This document shows, piece after piece, positions 56,569-64,000 of a stretch of DNA of 64,000 nt. Numbering within the stretch: the first letter of the stretch is position 1; every line of letters starts with the position of its first letter. Origin of the DNA: Erwinia sp. E_sp_B01_1 (lineage in GTDB: Bacteria > Pseudomonadota > Gammaproteobacteria > Enterobacterales > Enterobacteriaceae); assembly GCF_036865545.1 (NCBI RefSeq), contig NZ_CP142208.1, positions 558,001-622,000 on the forward strand, written 5' to 3'. Position numbers and translations under genes: made by a program. Under the pieces are notes generated by a model. The model did no database searches and was not told where the DNA came from. It worked only from the letters and a program-made list of their open reading frames with translations.

Positions 56569-57061
56569 GCGTTGCGCCGTGGTGGCCGTGGTGGCAATCG
56601 CCGCGCTGCTGCCACAGTTTAAAACGCTGAAGATTTCCGAAGGCGGATTGCAGCTTATCGCCGATGCCGAGGGGTGCCGCACCTCGCCTTACCAGTGCAG
56701 CGCCGGGGTCTGGACGAACGGCATCGGTCACACTGCAGGCGTGACGCCGCAAAGCCAGGTCAGCGAACGGCAGGCGGCGGTTAATCTGGTCTATGACGTG
56801 ATGCGCGTGGAGCGCCAGCTTGATATCTGCGTACCGGTGGAAATGCCCGCGCCGGTGTATGACGCGCTGGTCAGCTTTTCGTTTAACGTCGGTGCCGGTG
56901 CGGCCTGCCGGTCAACGCTTGTCGGTTACCTCAAACGCCATCAGTGGTGGCAGGCATGCGATCAGCTTGACCGCTGGGTGTACGTGAACGGCGTCAGAAA
57001 CAAAGGGATAGAAAACCGCCGCGCCCGTGAAAAAGCCTGGTGCTTAAAGGGGGCGTCATGA
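56555..57061 (+). CDS. Endolysin, GH24 lysozyme with SAR-type N-terminus (gpK position)
   Basis: The 168-residue lysozyme has an N-terminal weakly hydrophobic signal-anchor (KRCAVVAVVAIAALLPQF) and the T4/P21-type catalytic set E39-x8-C48-x5-T54 (AEGCRTSPYQCSAGVWT), followed by NGIGHTAGV and SFSFNVGAGA. The signal-anchor suggests Sec export and later release from the membrane. It differs from the P2 K protein, which lacks an export signal. It starts inside the holin gene. Confidence 0.93.
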   Translation: MKAAKRCAVVAVVAIAALLPQFKTLKISEGGLQLIADAEGCRTSPYQCSAGVWTNGIGHTAGVTPQSQVSERQAAVNLVYDVMRVERQLDICVPVEMPAPVYDALVSFSFNVGAGAACRSTLVGYLKRHQWWQACDQLDRWVYVNGVRNKGIENRRAREKAWCLKGAS

Positions 57062-57507
57062 TGCGCCTGTTTGCGTTCGCGCTGGCCACTGCACTGATGG
57101 CGCTGGGCTTTACTGGCTGGCGACTGAATGCGGTAAATGACGATCTCACCCGTGCGCAGCGCATCATCGGCACGCTGTCCGCCGGGATTGAAAGCCGCGA
57201 CAAGGCGATTACCCGCCTGAATGATGAAGCGCGGGAGGGAGCAAAGCGCGAAGCCACGCTGCGACTGCTGCAGGGGCGAGCCGGTACGGCTGCCCTTAAC
57301 CGTGAACTGACCATACAGAGAGAAACCGATGCAAATCCGACCCTGCGTGACTGGTCTGCTGCTGCTTTGCCTGCTGATGTTATCCGGCTGCAGTCACGGC
57401 CCGCGTTCAATAACGCCAGAGATTATCTGGACTGGCTGTCCGCGCGTGACAAGCTGCCCGCTGCCGGGCAACAGCCTGCAGGTTCAGGGCGATCTGGCGG
57501 CGGATAA
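57058..57507 (+). CDS. lysB: Spanin inner-membrane subunit LysB-like (i-spanin)
   Basis: From ATG 57058 (ATGA overlap with the lysozyme stop) the 149-residue protein has an N-terminal TM helix (LFAFALATALMALGFTGW) and a long helical periplasmic region. P2 LysB occupies the same position. It hosts the o-spanin gene lysC inside its frame (+1), typical of Rz/Rz1 pairs. Together they fuse inner and outer membranes at lysis. Confidence 0.88.
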   Translation: MMRLFAFALATALMALGFTGWRLNAVNDDLTRAQRIIGTLSAGIESRDKAITRLNDEAREGAKREATLRLLQGRAGTAALNRELTIQRETDANPTLRDWSAAALPADVIRLQSRPAFNNARDYLDWLSARDKLPAAGQQPAGSGRSGGG

Positions 57508-57649
57508 CCGCCAGTTAGAGGCTGCGCTTGCATCATGCGGGCTGCAGGTTGAAATCATCAAAGAGTGTCAGGAGCAGCACGATGCAGAAACCGAAACAGC
57601 TACGTCAGGCGCTGACCGACAGCGTGCCGCTGCTACAGCGAAACCCTGA
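57329..57649 (+). CDS. lysC: Spanin lipoprotein LysC-like (o-spanin), nested in lysB
   Basis: The 106-residue protein begins MQIRPCVTGLLLLCLLMLSGCSHGP, a lipoprotein signal with lipobox LSGC (C21). It is read in another frame within the last half of lysB and extends into gene R. P2 LysC has a similar length and location. A Pro-rich linker and a Gln/Glu/Ala-rich C-terminus fit an outer-membrane spanin subunit. Confidence 0.88.
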   Translation: MQIRPCVTGLLLLCLLMLSGCSHGPRSITPEIIWTGCPRVTSCPLPGNSLQVQGDLAADNRQLEAALASCGLQVEIIKECQEQHDAETETATSGADRQRAAATAKP

Positions 57650-58049
57650 CAGCCTGAATATGTTTATCGACGGGGGGCGCATTGCTTCCACGCTCGCCAG
57701 CTCGCTGTCGTTTGAATACCAGTATCAGCTGAATCTGGTGGTGACTGACTACGGAGATAATCTTGATTTGCTGATGGTGCCGCTGCTGGCCTGGCTGCGC
57801 GAGAATCAGCCCGACATTATGGCAACCGAAGAAAAACGCCGCACCGGCTTCACCTTTAAAGCCGATGTGCTGAGCGACACGCTGTGCGATATCAGCATTG
57901 ACCTGCAGCTGACAGAGCGCGTGATAGTGAAACAGGAGGGCGCTGCGCTGCACGTCACCCATGTGGGCGAGAATTCCCTGCCGGAAAACGATGCTCGTCC
58001 GGTGCAGCTGTACGTTAAGGGTGAGCTGATCGGCGAGTTACTGCCGTGA
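57582..58049 (+). CDS. R: Tail completion protein R
   Basis: From ATG 57582 (MQKPKQLRQALTDSVPLLQRNPDSL) the protein has 155 residues, the length of P2 gpR. Conserved blocks are FIDGGRIASTLASSLSFEYQYQLNLVVTDYG and DLQLTERVIV. It completes the tail-head interface. It overlaps lysC at its start and gene S by 4 bases at its end. Confidence 0.95.
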   Translation: MQKPKQLRQALTDSVPLLQRNPDSLNMFIDGGRIASTLASSLSFEYQYQLNLVVTDYGDNLDLLMVPLLAWLRENQPDIMATEEKRRTGFTFKADVLSDTLCDISIDLQLTERVIVKQEGAALHVTHVGENSLPENDARPVQLYVKGELIGELLP

Positions 58050-58486
58050 ACGGGCTGCAGGCGTTCGACGAACGGCTGGGTGCGCTGATTAACAACCTGT
58101 CACCGGCGGCGCGCAAAGAGATGGCCCGCACCATTGCAGAGCGTCTGCGTGCCGGTCAGCAGCAAAATATCAAACGCCAGCAGGCACCGGACGGCACGCC
58201 GTTTAAGCCGCGTAAGGCACCGGCGCGCAAAAAGAAAGGCCGGGTAAAACGTGAGATGTTCGCCAAAATGCGCACAGCAAAATACCTGAAGGCGAAAGGC
58301 ACCGCTGATGATGCCATTATTGAGTTTACCGGCAACGTGCAGCGCATGGCCCGCGTGCATCACTACGGGCTGCGCGACCGGCCAGCCCGTGGTGGAAAGG
58401 ATGTGCAGTATGAGGCTAGACCATTGCTAGGATTTTCAGAATCTGACATAAAGATTGTAGAAGATATTATCCTTAGTAACCTTTAG
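58046..58486 (+). CDS. S: Tail completion/sheath-stabilising protein S
   Basis: The 146-residue basic protein matches P2 gpS (NNLSPAARKEMARTIAERLRAGQQQNIKRQQAPDGTPF, RVHHYGLRDRPARGG). The last ~25 codons (from about 58410, YEARPLLGFSESDIKIVEDIILSNL) change abruptly to AT-rich codons but remain homologous in protein. This suggests that the end of S was replaced together with the inserted gene that follows. Confidence 0.93.
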   Translation: MNGLQAFDERLGALINNLSPAARKEMARTIAERLRAGQQQNIKRQQAPDGTPFKPRKAPARKKKGRVKREMFAKMRTAKYLKAKGTADDAIIEFTGNVQRMARVHHYGLRDRPARGGKDVQYEARPLLGFSESDIKIVEDIILSNL

Positions 58487-58559
58487 CTGGAGCCGTAACT
58501 ATAATGGAGCTTTATCTGCGAGAGTTGAGAAAAAAATCAGAGATAGTCAGAAAGTAGTG

Positions 58560-59240
58560 ATGGATAAGTTTCTTGCTGATCATAATATAAATATTTGTTT
58601 TTTTTGTGGCGTAGAAGATGGCCTTACAAGGGAGCATATGATTCCTCAGTGGGTTTTTGAAAAGAAGCCTGAGAAATTTTTTAGCGCAACCATAAATGAT
58701 ATCCCTCAGTCTTATATCAAATCAACTATTCCTGCCTGCGCCCGATGTAACAATGTACTGCTGAGTTCAGTTGAAGATAAAATAATAAGTATTTTGCAGG
58801 CTAAAAAACCCGGTGATTATGATTTTAGTGAATGTGATTTGATTATATGGTGGCTAGAGTTGATTGGTTTCAAGTTGCAGGTATTAGATCTAAGACAGAA
58901 ATTTATTAAACCTAAAAATGGCCCTTACATACCTTTCTTAGCTGATTATCCATTAGGCATAATGCGCAGAGGAGGGGAGGAATCACCTTATAGAATTCTC
59001 CTTGGTGTAAGGCAAGCTCGGCGACGATTAATGAAAAAACAAAAAATCTATGAGGCTAATTCCCTAGTTGTTTTTGAAACCTCCAATCCTGATATGCATT
59101 TCTTTCATAAAAGTGGCGAGTTGATATTTTTGGAGCTTCCAAAATTCAAAGTGGCTTTTTTCCATTTTTATAATAAAGAATTTGAGACTTTGAAAGAAGC
59201 TCATAAAGCAGCGATGGACATTATCAAAAAAGTTTATTGA
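58560..59240 (+). CDS. HNH-like zinc nuclease family protein inserted between S and V
   Basis: The 226-residue protein has an HNH-type metal/zinc core: C13-x2-C16, E25-H26 (LTREHMIPQW), and C60-x2-C63-N64 (IPACARCNNVL). The rest is helical with aromatic, basic stretches (FLELPKFKVAFFHFYNKEF). The gene is very AT-rich compared with flanking tail genes and has its own short leader (58487-58559) with a 17-codon ORF ending just before it. It is absent between S and V in P2 and looks like a moron or defence-type insertion. I do not know a named family. Confidence 0.75.
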   Translation: MDKFLADHNINICFFCGVEDGLTREHMIPQWVFEKKPEKFFSATINDIPQSYIKSTIPACARCNNVLLSSVEDKIISILQAKKPGDYDFSECDLIIWWLELIGFKLQVLDLRQKFIKPKNGPYIPFLADYPLGIMRRGGEESPYRILLGVRQARRRLMKKQKIYEANSLVVFETSNPDMHFFHKSGELIFLELPKFKVAFFHFYNKEFETLKEAHKAAMDIIKKVY

Positions 59241-59303
59241 AATCTGTTTGCCCATCTTTGAGCGGGCGGCTGTTGATTGTCGCCAGCTTCAATACGAGGT
59301 GAA

Positions 59304-59903
59304 ATGCCTCGCATGAACTCACAAATCCCAGAAATCCTGCGCCTGCTGCGCAACCTGATCCGCATCGGCACCGTTTCCGCTATCAATCTGGAAGACGGTC
59401 TTTGTCGCGTGGATACCGGCAGCAACACCACCAACTGGCTGCACTGGCTGACCGCCCGTGCCGGTCGCACCCGCTCATGGAATGCGCCTTCTGTCGGCGA
59501 GCAGGTGCTGGTTTTGTGCCTGGGCGGTGAGCTTGATACCGGCTTTGTGCTGCCGGGCGTGTTCTCTGACGATAACCCGGCTCCGTCGGCGTCTGCCGAT
59601 GCGCTGCACTGGTCATTTCCTGACGGTGCGGTAATTGAGTACGAGCCGGAAAGCGGTGCGCTGAAGGCAACCGGCATCCAGACCGCGACCATTCAGGCAG
59701 CGGTAAAAATCCTGCTGGACTCGCCGGAGGTTGAGTGCTCGGCGCTGCTGAAAACCGCCACGCTGGAAGTGACCCAGGGCGGCACGATGAAAGGCAGCGT
59801 TAAGCACAGCGGCGGCAGCTTCAGCTCTAACGGCGTTGTCGTTGACGATCATAATCACGGTGGCGTGCAGCGCGGCAGCAGCAGAACGGACGGCCCACAA
59901 TGA
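59304..59903 (+). CDS. V: Baseplate assembly protein V
   Basis: The 199-residue protein (ATG 59304; alternative 59313) matches the P2 gpV spike: NLIRIGTVSAINLEDGLCRVDTGSNTTNWLHWLTARAGRTR, SVGEQVLVLCLGGELDTGFVLPG and the beta-helical C-terminus with the metal-binding DDHNHGG tip. It is the cell-puncturing spike of the contractile tail. The stop overlaps W. Confidence 0.95.
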   Translation: MPRMNSQIPEILRLLRNLIRIGTVSAINLEDGLCRVDTGSNTTNWLHWLTARAGRTRSWNAPSVGEQVLVLCLGGELDTGFVLPGVFSDDNPAPSASADALHWSFPDGAVIEYEPESGALKATGIQTATIQAAVKILLDSPEVECSALLKTATLEVTQGGTMKGSVKHSGGSFSSNGVVVDDHNHGGVQRGSSRTDGPQ

Positions 59904-60250
59904 CAGCAGCAAAATATACCGGTATGAACCGGGAAACCGGCGGGGCGCTGACCGACCTCGATCACATCCGTCAGTCGGTGCGTGACATTCTGATGACACC
60001 CCTCGGTACCAGGGTGATGCGCCGGAACTATGGCTCACTGCTTTCTGCACTTATTGACCAGCCGCAAAACGAGTCGCTGCGCCTGCAGATTATGTCGGCC
60101 TGCTATATGGCGATCCTGCAGTGGGAACCCCGCGTAAAGCTGACCGGCATCAGTTACGAATCCGCGTTTAATGGCGGCATGGTGGTTGAACTCACCGGCA
60201 CCCGCGCTGATAACGCGCAGGATTTTTCCCTGACCATCCCTGTGAGCTGA
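59900..60250 (+). CDS. W: Baseplate wedge protein W (gp25-like)
   Basis: The 116-residue protein is P2 gpW (YTGMNRETGGALTDLDHIRQSVRDILMTPLGTRVMRRNYGSLL), a T4 gp25-like lysozyme-related wedge subunit. It overlaps V by 4 bases and is followed 4 bases later by J. Confidence 0.96.
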   Translation: MTAAKYTGMNRETGGALTDLDHIRQSVRDILMTPLGTRVMRRNYGSLLSALIDQPQNESLRLQIMSACYMAILQWEPRVKLTGISYESAFNGGMVVELTGTRADNAQDFSLTIPVS

Positions 60251-60254
60251 AACT

Positions 60255-61763
60255 ATGGCAACTATCGACCTGAGCCAGCTACCCGCGCCCGACGTGGTGG
60301 AAATACTGGACTATGAAACGCTTCTGGCTGAACGCAAAGCCACGCTGATTTCGCTTTATCCGGCTGAACAGCAGGATGCCGTCGCCCGCACGCTGGCGCT
60401 GGAGTCTGAACCGGTGGTGAAGCTGATACAGGAAAACGCGTACCGCGAAGTTATCCTGCGCCAGCGCGTCAACGAAGCGGCCAGCGCCGTCATGGTGGCG
60501 TATGCCCTGGCGGATGATTTAGACCAGCTCGGCGCAAACAGCGGCGTAACCCGTCTGACGCTGACGGCGGCGGATGAAACCACGATCCCGCCCACCGCTG
60601 CCGTGATGGAAAGCGACGATGATTTTCGTTTGCGTATTGCTGCCGCCTTTGAGGGGCTGAGCGTGGCCGGGCCGTCCGGCGCTTATGAGTTCCATGCAAA
60701 AAGCGCCGACGGACGCGTGGCCGATGCGTCAGCGATCAGCCCGTCGCCTGCCTGCGTGACCGTCACCGTGCTGTCGCGGGAAGGAAATGGCGTGGCCGCT
60801 GCCGACCTGCTGGCCGTGGTGGATGCGGCGCTTAATGATGAAGACGTGCGCCCGGTAGCCGACCGGGTCACGGTGCAGACGGCGGAGATTGTGGATTACG
60901 CCGTGGATGCCGTCCTGTATCTCTATCCGGGGCCGGAAGCTGAGCCAATACGCGCCGCAGCTGAGGAAAAGCTTGCCGCGTTCGTCAGCACCCAGGCGCG
61001 TCTGGGCCGGGATATCCGTAAGTCGGCTTTATATGCGGCCCTGCATGTTGAGGGCGTGCAGCGTGTGGAGCTGGCGGAGCCTGCCGCTGACGTGGTGCTG
61101 GATAAAACGCAGGCCGCGTACTGCACCGGCTGGGCGATTACGGTCGGGGGTCGGATGAATGATCGCCTGCTGCCGGTCGGTTCGTCAGTGCTGGAAGTTG
61201 CCGCCGCTGAAGCCTGCGCACAAATCGAAAGCATGCCGGTGCCGCTGCGTAAGCTCTGGAGCGCTGCCGACTGCCCGGTGGAGCTGCTGCCCTATCTTGC
61301 GTGGGCGTGGTCGGTAGACCGCTGGGATTCTGGCTGGAGTGAGTCAACCAAGCGCGCCGTCGTTTCTGCCTCACAGTACGTGCATAAACACAAGGGGACG
61401 CTCGGCTCGATCCGTCGCGTCGTGGAACCGCTCGGCTATCTGATCCGCATCGTTGAGTGGTGGCAGACAAACGAGGAGCCAGGCACGTTCCGCCTTGATG
61501 TGGGAGTACTGGATACCGGCATCACTGAGGAAATGTATAACGAGCTGGAGCGCCTGATAGCGGATGCGAAACCGTGTAGCCGCCATCTGATCGGTCTGTC
61601 TGTCAACCTGGACGCCAGCGGCGTGCTGCCGGTGGCCGCCGCCTGTTATACCGGCGACGAGCTGACCGTTTACCCCTATACCCCTGAAACCATCACCGTC
61701 AGCGGGCCGGGTTATTCCGGTGCGGCGGTTCATATTATTGATAACCTGAGAGTGAACGCATGA
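60255..61763 (+). CDS. Fused baseplate proteins J and I (gpJ-gpI)
   Basis: One 502-residue frame covers two P2 genes. Residues 1-300 are gpJ (TIDLSQLPAPDVVEILDYETLLAERKATLISLYP start, ending ...AAYCTGWAITVGGR) and residues 301-502 are gpI (MNDRLLPVGSSVLEVAAAEACAQ ...). In P2 these are separate proteins of about 302 and 176 residues with overlapping ends. Here no stop separates them. An ATG at 61155 with a strong GGGGG ribosome site remains, so free gpI may also be made. Confidence 0.88.
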   Translation: MATIDLSQLPAPDVVEILDYETLLAERKATLISLYPAEQQDAVARTLALESEPVVKLIQENAYREVILRQRVNEAASAVMVAYALADDLDQLGANSGVTRLTLTAADETTIPPTAAVMESDDDFRLRIAAAFEGLSVAGPSGAYEFHAKSADGRVADASAISPSPACVTVTVLSREGNGVAAADLLAVVDAALNDEDVRPVADRVTVQTAEIVDYAVDAVLYLYPGPEAEPIRAAAEEKLAAFVSTQARLGRDIRKSALYAALHVEGVQRVELAEPAADVVLDKTQAAYCTGWAITVGGRMNDRLLPVGSSVLEVAAAEACAQIESMPVPLRKLWSAADCPVELLPYLAWAWSVDRWDSGWSESTKRAVVSASQYVHKHKGTLGSIRRVVEPLGYLIRIVEWWQTNEEPGTFRLDVGVLDTGITEEMYNELERLIADAKPCSRHLIGLSVNLDASGVLPVAAACYTGDELTVYPYTPETITVSGPGYSGAAVHIIDNLRVNA

Positions 61764-62923
61764 CCGTAAAATATTATGCGCTGCTGACCAATCTGGGCGC
61801 GGCAAAGCTGGCAAACGCCGCTGCCCTCGGCACCAGACTGCAGATTACGCAGATGGCCGTCGGTGACGGCGGCGGCGCGTTACCCACGCCCAACGCCAGC
61901 CAGACGGCGCTGATTAATGAGCAGCGCCGCGCCCCGCTGAATCAGCTGAGCATTGACGCCGCCAACAGCAGCCAGATTATCGCCGAGCAGATTATCCCGG
62001 AGACCGACGGCGGTTTCTGGATACGCGAGATTGGCCTGTTTGACGCTGACGGTGTGATGATTGCCGTTGCCAACTGCGCGGAAACCTACAAGCCGCAGCT
62101 GCAGGAAGGGAGCGGTCGCACGCAGACCGTGCGTATGATCATTATCGTCAGCAGTACGGACGCCGTGACGCTGAAGATTGACCCGTCAGTGGTGCTGGCA
62201 ACGCGTAAATATGTTGATGATGCAGTGATTGAGGTTAAAGCCTATACCGATAAAGTGATGGCGGGCCATCTTGCCGCAGCGGATCCGCATACGCAGTATG
62301 CCCCAAAGAAAAGCCCCGTTTTTACCGGTATCCCGAAAGCGCCGACGGCCGCCGCCGGTGATAACTCACAGCAGCTGGCTAACACCGCTTTCGTGGCTGC
62401 TGCGCTGGCCGCGCTGACGGGTTCGGCACCGGCGGCGCTGGACACCCTGAACGAACTGGCCGCCGCGCTGGGTAACGATCCGAATTTTTCGGCAACGGTA
62501 CTGAATGCGCTGGCCGGAAAAATGGATATCGCGAAAAACGGCAGCGATATTCAGAGCGTCCCGGCGTTTCTTAGAAGCCTGGGTTTAGGCGATGCAAAAT
62601 ATGTCACCAGTCGGGGCAGCAACGTTAACGGCATCTGGAGTATCTGGTCAGATGGCGCGATAGAAATGAGCGGTCACAACCCGACCATTACCAGCGGGCT
62701 GGCAACGGTTGTTTTCCCGATATCCATACCCAGGATCGTTCGCTATATCTCTATCGCAGAAAGACTTTCCACAGATGCAGGTGCATCGGTACAGCGCATG
62801 CATACTTCGATGATCCTTGACGACACGGTCACCACTACCGGATTTAAGGCCCGCTGCCAGATGGCAAGCGGCGAACAGTCAAGTAATGGCTTTTCATGGC
62901 AGCTTTACTGCCCACCAAATTAA
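61760..62923 (+). CDS. H: Tail fibre protein H, short variant
   Basis: The 387-residue protein has the conserved N-terminal gpH/DUF3751 domain (YYALLTNLGAAKLANAAALGTRLQITQMAVGDGGG), the fibre repeat KKSPVFTGIPKAPTAAAGDNSQQLANTAFV and a unique C-terminal tip (from about 275). P2 H is about 669 residues, so this fibre is shorter, with a distinct receptor-binding tip. It overlaps the previous stop by 4 bases. Confidence 0.92.
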   Translation: MTVKYYALLTNLGAAKLANAAALGTRLQITQMAVGDGGGALPTPNASQTALINEQRRAPLNQLSIDAANSSQIIAEQIIPETDGGFWIREIGLFDADGVMIAVANCAETYKPQLQEGSGRTQTVRMIIIVSSTDAVTLKIDPSVVLATRKYVDDAVIEVKAYTDKVMAGHLAAADPHTQYAPKKSPVFTGIPKAPTAAAGDNSQQLANTAFVAAALAALTGSAPAALDTLNELAAALGNDPNFSATVLNALAGKMDIAKNGSDIQSVPAFLRSLGLGDAKYVTSRGSNVNGIWSIWSDGAIEMSGHNPTITSGLATVVFPISIPRIVRYISIAERLSTDAGASVQRMHTSMILDDTVTTTGFKARCQMASGEQSSNGFSWQLYCPPN

Positions 62924-62936
62924 TCAGGAGTTTACT

Positions 62937-63110
62937 GTGCGATATTTTAATCCGGCATCTCTTACCGAGGTACTACCAGGCGTTCATGACATAACCGGCG
63001 CGGTTGAACTCCCTGATGACAACTGGTTTTTTACAACTCAGGAGATCCCCGAAGGAAAACAGCTCGGCGCGGGTGAAAGCGGCGAGCCGGTACTGATTGA
63101 TATCCGTTAG
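62937..63110 (+). CDS. Small tail-fibre-associated ORF (57 aa)
   Basis: Translation from GTG 62937 follows a CAGGAG site and gives 57 residues (MRYFNPASLTEVLPGVHDITGAVELPDDNWFF...VLIDIR). It takes the place of the fibre chaperone gene G in P2. The small size and the repeat of the motif ..NWFFT suggest a short accessory or tail-fibre assembly-like protein. I do not recognise a family. Confidence 0.65.
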   Translation: MRYFNPASLTEVLPGVHDITGAVELPDDNWFFTTQEIPEGKQLGAGESGEPVLIDIR

Positions 63111-63263
63111 CCCGTTTTCCAGGGCAGGAATGTTTCTGCATTTCTGCCCAAAAGCCGCAGTGTTTCGTGATTCTGTCCTGTCACCGACCAGTAAACCCTG
63201 AAAGAATGCACCCTTCCGCCTGAGCGGGCAATCTGAGCGCACCCATAACACGGAGTGCATCAG

Positions 63264-64000
63264 ATGTCTGATTATCATCACGGTGTCCGCGTCGTCGAAA
63301 TTAACGACGGCACGCGCACCATTTCCACCGTATCAACGGCAATCGTCGGGCTGGTCTGTACCGCCGAAGATGCCGACGCCACCGCGTTCCCGCTGAACAC
63401 GCCGGTACTGTTAACCAACGTGCAGGCCGGTATCGCCAAAGCCGGTAAAAAAGGCACGCTGGCCGCATCCCTGCAGGCCATTGCCGATCAGGCTAAACCC
63501 GTCACCGTCGTGGTGCGCGTGGCCGAAGGCACGACCGAAGCGGAAACCATCTCCAATATCATCGGTACCACCGACGAGAACGGCCAGTATACCGGCATGA
63601 AGGCGCTGCTGAGCGCGCAGACGCAGCTCGACGTCAAGCCGCGCATTCTCGGCGTGCCGGGCCTCGACTCGCTGGAAGTGGCGACCGCACTTGCCAGTAT
63701 CGCGCAGCAGCTGCGTGCCTTCTGCTACGTCTCCGCCTGGAACTGCAAAACCGTCTCCGACGCGATGAAGTACCGCGAGAACTTCAGCCAGCGCGAAATC
63801 ATGGTTATCTGGCCCGATTTCATCGCCTGGAACACCACGGCCAACGCCGCCGAAACCGCGTATGCCACGGCTCGTGCGCTGGGTCTGCGTGCAAAAATCG
63901 ACAACGACACCGGCTGGCACAAAACGCTCTCTAACGTCGGCGTGAACGGCGTGACCGGCATTTCTGCCGGGGTGTTCTGGGATCTGCAGCAAACCGGCAC
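63264..64000 (+). CDS. FI: Tail sheath protein FI (partial, runs past window end)
   Basis: From ATG 63264 (MSDYHHGVRVVEINDGTRTIS) 245 codons are visible before the window ends; the P2 FI protein has about 396 residues. STAIVGLVCTAEDADATAFPLNTPVLLTN and RYRENFSQREIMVIWPDF-type blocks match P2 FI tail sheath. It is the contractile sheath subunit and opens the FI-FII operon. A GGAG site lies 8 bases upstream. There is no Z/fun-type insertion between H and FI. Confidence 0.95.
   Translation, partial: MSDYHHGVRVVEINDGTRTISTVSTAIVGLVCTAEDADATAFPLNTPVLLTNVQAGIAKAGKKGTLAASLQAIADQAKPVTVVVRVAEGTTEAETISNIIGTTDENGQYTGMKALLSAQTQLDVKPRILGVPGLDSLEVATALASIAQQLRAFCYVSAWNCKTVSDAMKYRENFSQREIMVIWPDFIAWNTTANAAETAYATARALGLRAKIDNDTGWHKTLSNVGVNGVTGISAGVFWDLQQTG

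Overview
The window is enterobacterial chromosome followed by the left part of an integrated P2/186-type prophage. Gene order (dolP-diaA-yraN-lpoA/rsmI-rnpB, yqjG to yqjA, uxaBA, sstT, alx, ygjR, ygjP, rlmG, fadH) and protein sequences are close to, but clearly diverged from, Escherichia coli. Together with a mid-50s GC content this suggests Enterobacterales outside Escherichia, plausibly Erwiniaceae (Erwinia/Pantoea-like). The genus is an inference.

Region 1 (1-7092) is a catabolic operon: the end of a glycine-rich SFCGS protein, DUF4312, DUF4311 and DUF4310 (two of them polytopic membrane proteins), an amidohydrolase, a DgaE-like PLP enzyme and a DgaF-like KDPG aldolase. A PRD/EIIB/EIIA transcriptional regulator follows. 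The layout suggests uptake of an acylated amino-sugar acid, deacylation, ammonia elimination and aldol cleavage to pyruvate and glyceraldehyde 3-phosphate. The DUF proteins have no defined biochemistry that I know of.

Region 2 (7.2-39.5 kb) is mostly core genome: envelope and peptidoglycan genes (dolP, diaA, yraN, lpoA), rsmI, RNase P RNA with tandem repeats of its 3' end and terminator, yhaK/yhaJ, the yqjG-F-K-E-D-C-mzrA-yqjA block, uxaB-uxaA, sstT, alx with a yybP-ykoY-type leader, ygjR, a ClC protein, ygjP, rlmG, a YfiH-like protein, fadH with a candidate FadR site, a GntP permease, a SulP transporter preceded by what looks like the last ~50 codons of a lost carbonic anhydrase gene, an AI-2E family permease and a DUF1493 pair.

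Region 3 (39.88 kb to the end) is a prophage. Its left end is the displaced 3' part of a tRNA-Ile2(CAU) gene, the same type of site used by coliphage 186. The order is int, cI, apl/cox-like, cII-like, fil-like, small early genes, replication gene A, a LexA-controlled small gene and cos. Cargo lies between cos and the portal gene: an unknown membrane protein, a cytosine methyltransferase and an HNH endonuclease. Morphogenesis genes follow: Q, P, O, N, M, L, X, holin, lysozyme, lysB/lysC, R, S, an AT-rich HNH insertion, V, W, a fused J-I, H, a 57-aa ORF and the start of FI. The right end of the prophage lies outside the window. The most interesting signals are the cos-portal cargo, the HNH insertion between S and V, the J-I fusion, the SOS-controlled gene in the place of tum, the DUF4310-4312 operon and the carbonic anhydrase remnant.
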